DNA of 64,000 bases from Micromonospora olivasterospora (GTDB lineage Bacteria > Actinomycetota > Actinomycetes > Mycobacteriales > Micromonosporaceae): contig NZ_VLKE01000001.1 of NCBI RefSeq assembly GCF_007830265.1, positions 4,836,001 to 4,900,000 on the forward strand, written 5' to 3'. Below the pieces are notes generated by a model that was not told where the DNA came from, made no database searches, and saw nothing but the letters and a program-made list of their open reading frames with translations. Below are positions 51,601 through 57,600 of the stretch, piece by piece. The translations under genes and the position numbers were made by a program. Numbering within the stretch: position 1 is the stretch's first letter; each line of letters begins with the position of its first letter.

Positions 51601-54600
51601 GGCCCGGTGTGGGAGACCGTCGACCGGTGGACGTTCGGCACTCTCTACCACATCACAGCGCCGGTGAGCGAAAGCGGAATATTTGACATCACCTTCGGCG
51701 ACCAGAGAGTCACGATCCCACCGGTCGAGGTGGCCGACGGACTTCCGCCGGTCATCGCCGCCGAACTGAAGGAGGCGCGTTTCCGGCTCGGGTACGGCAT
51801 GGATAGTCGCCCCCTGGCGGTCCTGGAAGCACCGGCCGGAAGGAACGGCACCGCAGCGCCCCTGTACCTGGAACTGTCCTCGCCGGCCCCCACCGCCCAC
51901 GACATCGAGCGGCTGCGCTCGATGGCGCTGTGGGAATCAGCCGAGCCAGGGGCGCTCCTCGACGAAGTATCCATCGATCTCGTCATGCAGCCGGACAGGC
52001 GCACGCCCGACCCGCTGCCGCTCACGCTCGGCGGTGACAACCCGGGCCGGACGCTGGACGGGCAGGAGGTGGATCTTTCCCCTGGGACAGAGGTCACCCT
52101 GCGGGTCGGCCGATTTCTCCGGCGGGCGGAGTCGACCGTCGTCACGAGCATCTTCGCCGCCGTCAAGGCGCCGTTGGCCGACCGGTCCGGAAACGCCTAC
52201 CGGCTCATCGACACGAACCTGTCGAACGAGTGGTTCGACGGGTTCAAGACGCAGTGGGAGACGACCGGTAGCAGCAAACGCCCAGCCGCGCCGGAATGGC
52301 CGGCGGGGCCACACGAGAAGCGCCCGCGTACCGGGGGCGGGCTGGCTCACGCCGCCGGTTATCGGACCACTGCCGTGGAGTCCGCGGCGGAAGGGCTGCG
52401 CCACATTCCCGCCACCATTACTCGGCAGGACGTGGTTGGCTTCCGGCCCGTCAACAACGGTCCCAATCTCCGTGCGTGGTTGGCGGGCAGGAACCTCCCA
52501 GCCGGAGTTGACCTGCCCAACGAGGGGAAGCCGGCTAAGGAGACGCTGAGGGAGTGGGTGGACGACTGGGCCAGGTCGCTGAATGGTCAGCGTGACCCCG
52601 ACGACCACCCCTACCTCGTCTCTTCGGTGGCTCGTTGGTCCGGTGGCCTTATCCCCCTGGCTTCGGTCTGGCGTTTGTGGGGAAAGATGCCGCAGGTGGA
52701 CGGGGGTGGGTCGCAGCCGGGTCCTGTCCAGTTGACCGAGGACCAGGGGGATCTGTTGAAGAAGATGGTCGACTTCGAGCGCCGCGAGGGCGGCCCAAGC
52801 AACCTCCGTGAGTTCCTGGAGAAGGAGAATCTTCCGGCGGGGATTTCCCTGAAGAAAGGTCGCGGCGTCCTGAACGAGCAGACGTTGTACTTGATAGACG
52901 TGTGGGCCCGAATGATGAGGGACAAGTTCGTCGCCCGCGACCGCTCCGGTACGCTGGACAAGCTGTACGGCGACATCGCCACGCTGTCCGGCGGCCTCAT
53001 CAGCAAGAAGAAGGTGCGCCTAGCGTTGAGTGCGACCGCGGGCGGGTCACAGCCGGATGCCGCGGGCATGGGTGGGATCGACGCGTCGGATGCGGCGGTT
53101 TCCGAGGGATCAACTGTCGGTGCTGGTGCTGGGGCTCCTGTCGTGGGACCGGACCAGTCGGCACCGGGGACACTATCGACGGAAGAGTTCCAAGTATTGG
53201 TCCACCTGGCGGCGGGCCTGACCAATAAGCAAATCACGACGCTGATGGCGCCCCGAAGCGAACCTATGGTAGCCAAAATCGTGCGCAGGCTGCGAAATTC
53301 GCTGGGCGTAGGCTCTCGGCAGGAGGCCGTGACCAGGGCTCGCCAGCTCGGACTGCTGGGCGACAGTGCCGTGCGGGGCGGGGCCAGCGCGGCGACTTCC
53401 GGGGGGTCAACTGTCGGTGATGGTGCTGGGCCGGCTTCCGTCGTGGTGTCGGGCCAGCCCGCATCTGAGGCGATCCTGGCGCCGACTCAGAGCAGCGCGC
53501 TTCATCGCGGGGCGGCGGGCCGGACAACGGACGCCGACGTCGTCGGGCCGGAGACCGGGCGGCTGTCGCAGCCGGCTTCGCCGGGCTCGGCGAGGGCGAT
53601 CGAGATTGACGCGGAGCTGTGGCGGCGGAGGCGTGGTGTGAATCCGTTCGATGGCATGGGTGGGTCGGGGCGGCTGTTTGGTGAGTTGGTCGCGGTGCGG
53701 TTCGCGCTGATTCCGGGGGATGAGAAGTGGGTCATTCAGCGGCGGCTGTATGTGCAGGGCTCGGACGCTGCGGTGCAGCAGGTGCAGGAGGCCACTCTGG
53801 CGGGTGTTGCCGCGTTGAACGAGAGCGAGCCGACGTTGCCGGAGGTCGAAAAGCGGCTGTGGTGGGAAGTGGAGTTCGTGGCCAAACCCGAGCTGGCTCA
53901 TCAGGAGGTCATGGTCGGTGCTCCGGGTAGCGTGACTGACCAGCGCCATTGGGCGGCGGGTGAAGAGCCTGGGGTGTACGTGCATGAGGTGGTGCACGGG
54001 GCGGGTGTGCTTGACAGGAAAGATTCGTCGCTGATGGGCCAACACCGGCATGGTGCTGACTGGCGTTTGTCCAACGAAGATCTGCAGGACATCGTGGACA
54101 TCCTCAAGCCTCATTACGCGGGTGTGGTGGGCAGCTCCGGTCCTGCGGAACGGCCGCAGGGCGCGGCCAGTGCGGCGCAGGGGCCGGCCTCCGTGCAGCA
54201 GGTTTGGAGAGATGGTCACGCCGTGCCACCAGGATTCCCCGGTTACGGGTCGGGGGTTTCTGACGCGCCGTTGAATCCCGGCGGTGGTGAGCCACCGATC
54301 GGCGCCGGACGGGTTGTTGCGATGGAGGTGGACGCCGAACCGCGGACGCCGGGGCCACCGCCGGTGACGATGGCCCCGGTCCCGCCCGAGATCGTGATCT
54401 CCCCGGCGTGGGATGACGTCTTCCAGCAGGTGCTGGAAAGCGCGGGGGGCCAGGTGGCGGAGACGCTCGGTCTGCCGACGGCGGGGATTGATGATGTCCG
54501 CCACTATCTGGCCGCCCAGCTTGGCCTGATCGTCCAGCGTACGGATTTCCGGAAGCGTCACGGTTTGCCTGATCTCTCCTTGGAGAGGCTGCAGCAGGCG

Positions 54601-57600
54601 TTGGATTCCAGGGGGAGCTCTGTGCCCGGCCTGACGCATGTCTTGCCGCACCTGGTCTCGGAGGCGTTCGGGATCAATTTCGCGGTGTCCGGCAGCGAGA
54701 CCGTCAGGCACGATCAGGGTGTCGGCGCCGGTCGGGGGCTCCCGCACCGGCATGCGGGCTGGGGGCCGGCGGCAGCGCACAGCGGGTCCGACTCCGGTCA
54801 GTTCGGCTCCGAGCCGATGGTCCGGGATACAGGTGATCGGGCAGGACTCCCCGCTGAGGTGGCGGACGAGTCGACGGCGGGGGACCCGTCGCAGCTGACC
54901 GACGGGTACACCATAACGGTCACGCTCGGCCCAATGGGGCGGCTGCCGGTCGAGGTGGACGGCAAGAGTCCGTCTTTCGGTGTGGAGCTTACGAACAGGA
55001 ATGCGACGCTCGTGCTCGGTTACCGCGCGGACGGGCCGCATGCGCGTAAACCGGCCGCGTTGATCATGATCGAGGGAGAGTGGGACAGCAACTCGTACTG
55101 GCAGTGGCTCGACCCGGCCCCCACCGAGAAGGACCTGGGCAGGCTGCGGAACTACGAGCCCCGGACCGTGGGTGCGGACGGGTGGAGGACGGAACCCCTG
55201 CCGCCGCTGGACGGGTACGATAAATGGGTCAGGCTCAGCGATGCCGGGCGGCTGACGTCCGGTCTGAACGACAAGAGGCCGCGCCTCGGTCCGGCCGCTA
55301 AGAACAGAAGAGCGAGGCTCCGGGTCGGTTTCGACACGGACCGGCCGGATGAGCGTGAGCTGGTCGCGTTGATCGAGGTCGAGAGCCTGGATGACCGGCC
55401 CGGCGGCCCGTTCTGGAAGTGGCTGGCCGTGGTGCCTACCGAGAAGGACCTGGAGAAGCTGAAGCCCGAGGCCGAGCAACGTGGGCCCGATCGGCCGCGC
55501 CCTTTGCCGGGCGAGTGGACGCAGGGGGACCCGCCGCAGCCAACCGACGGGCACATCAAAAAGGTCTGGCTCGACTGGCAAGCGAGATTCAGCCTGAACG
55601 GCGAAAGGGTGTCTTTCGGTAGGCGCGCCGGGGGCCAGGAGGCGACGCTCTGGCTCGGTAAGTCGCATGACGGTGAGCCGGCCGCGTGGCTCAAGGTCGA
55701 GAGGCTAAAGCGCCGAGAGAGTGGCCCGTTCTGGCGGTGGTTGCACCCGGTGCCCACCGAAGCCGACCTGAGGAGGCTGGAGACCTATGAGCCCGGGCCG
55801 AACTGGACGGAGGGGAACCCTCCGCAGCTGACCGGCGGGTCCAGCCCCAACCCGGCGGTGGCATCCGTCAAGTTCGATGGGCGAGGGCGGCTGAAGTTCA
55901 GTGTGGGCGGCAAGAGGCTGTCTATCGGTAGGGACTTTGCGCACGAGGAGGTGACGCTCGCGCTCGGTTACCGCACGGACGGGCCGCATGCGGGTAAGCC
56001 GGCCGCGTGGGTCAAGGTCGAGAGCCTGAAGGGCGGGAAGGGTGGCCCGTTCTGGCGGTGGCTGGACGTGGTGCCCACCGAAGACGACCTCGCCAGCCTG
56101 AGGTCCTACGGGCCCCGGCGCCGGCCGGGGTCCTACGGGCCCCGGCTGGCGCCCGTAGGGCCCTGGCAGGCGTGGACGCCGGGGGACCCGTGGGACCCGC
56201 CGCAGCTGACCGGCGGGTACAGCAAAACGTTCGAGCTCTCGAGCGGGCGGCTGCCGGTCGAGGTGGGCGGCAAGAGGCAGTATGTCGGTGTGGAGTATCG
56301 GAAGGCGACGGTCTGGTTCGGTTACCTCCCGCCCGGGCCGCATGAGGGTGAGCCGGCCGCGTTGGTCGAGGTCGGGAGCCTGGACGACGGGGAGGGCGGC
56401 CCCTTCCGGCGGTGGCTGGACCCGGCCCCCACCCAAGAGGACCTGGGCAGGCTGAAGGACTACGAGCCCAGGACTGTGTATGGGGACTTCTGGAGGGATG
56501 AGGACCCGCCGCCGGTGACCGGCTGGGACACCAAAACGGTCAAGCTCGGCCCGGAAGGGCGGCTGCCGTTCAAAGTGGACGGCAAGAGGCCAATTTTCAG
56601 TGCGGCTGGGGGCCGGGAGATGACGATCAGGTTCGGTCCCCTCCCGCCCGGGCCGCATGAGGGTGAGCCGGCCGCGTTCATCGAGGTCGAGGGCCTGGAC
56701 GACCGGCACGGCGGCCCGTTCTGGCAGTGGCTGTCAGTGGTCCGCACCCCGGCCGACCTGGAGACGCTGCGGACCTACGAGCCCCGGGGCGTGCATGCGG
56801 GCGAGTGGACGGAGGGGAAGCTGCCGCAGCTGACCGGCGGGTACACCATAACGATCAATCTCGGCCGGGACGGGGAGGTGCCGTTCAAGCTGAACGGCAA
56901 GAGGGGGGTTTTCGGTGCGGGTACGGCCAATGCGGGCCGGGAGGCGACGGTCTGGTTGGGTCGTACGGACGGGTCGCCTGAGGGTGAGCCGGCCGCGCGG
57001 ATCGAGGTCGAGAGCCTAGAGGGCTGGGAGGGCGGCCCGTTCTGGCGGTGGCTGAACGTGGCCCCCACCGAGAACGACCTGGTCAGGCTGCGGAAAAAAT
57101 ACAAGAGGCGGACCGTGAATGCGGGCGGGGGGACGGCGGGGGACCCGCCGCTGCTGACCGGTGGGTCCAGCGACAACGCCGCGGCGGTGGCACCCGCGTC
57201 AACCGGATCCGTGGGCGTGGCATACCGGGCGGCGCAGGACGACGCGGTAGCTGTCCCCGGCTCCAACACGGACGACGCGATCCCACCGGTCGCCGGGTCG
57301 TGGGCCCGTCCGGTGGTCGGGATTCCGTCGCAGGGCCAGCAGCGGCCAGGGGTGGCGAGCGCGCAGGTCGACCGGGGGCAACCGGCAGTGCGGACTCCGA
57401 TGGCCGCCCCCGCGCCGCAGCCGCAGCCGCTGGAGGGTTGGCCGCAGGCGGCGGCCGGGCAGGCTGGCGCTACGCAGAGACCAGCCAACGCGTTCTGGGA
57501 TGTGGCGGTGGACAGGTCGTCGTTGGTGTCTGTCCAGCGGCCGGCCGTCGCGTCGGTGGCCGGCCCGGATCCGATGTTGCCGGTGCCGGCTGACGGGTAC

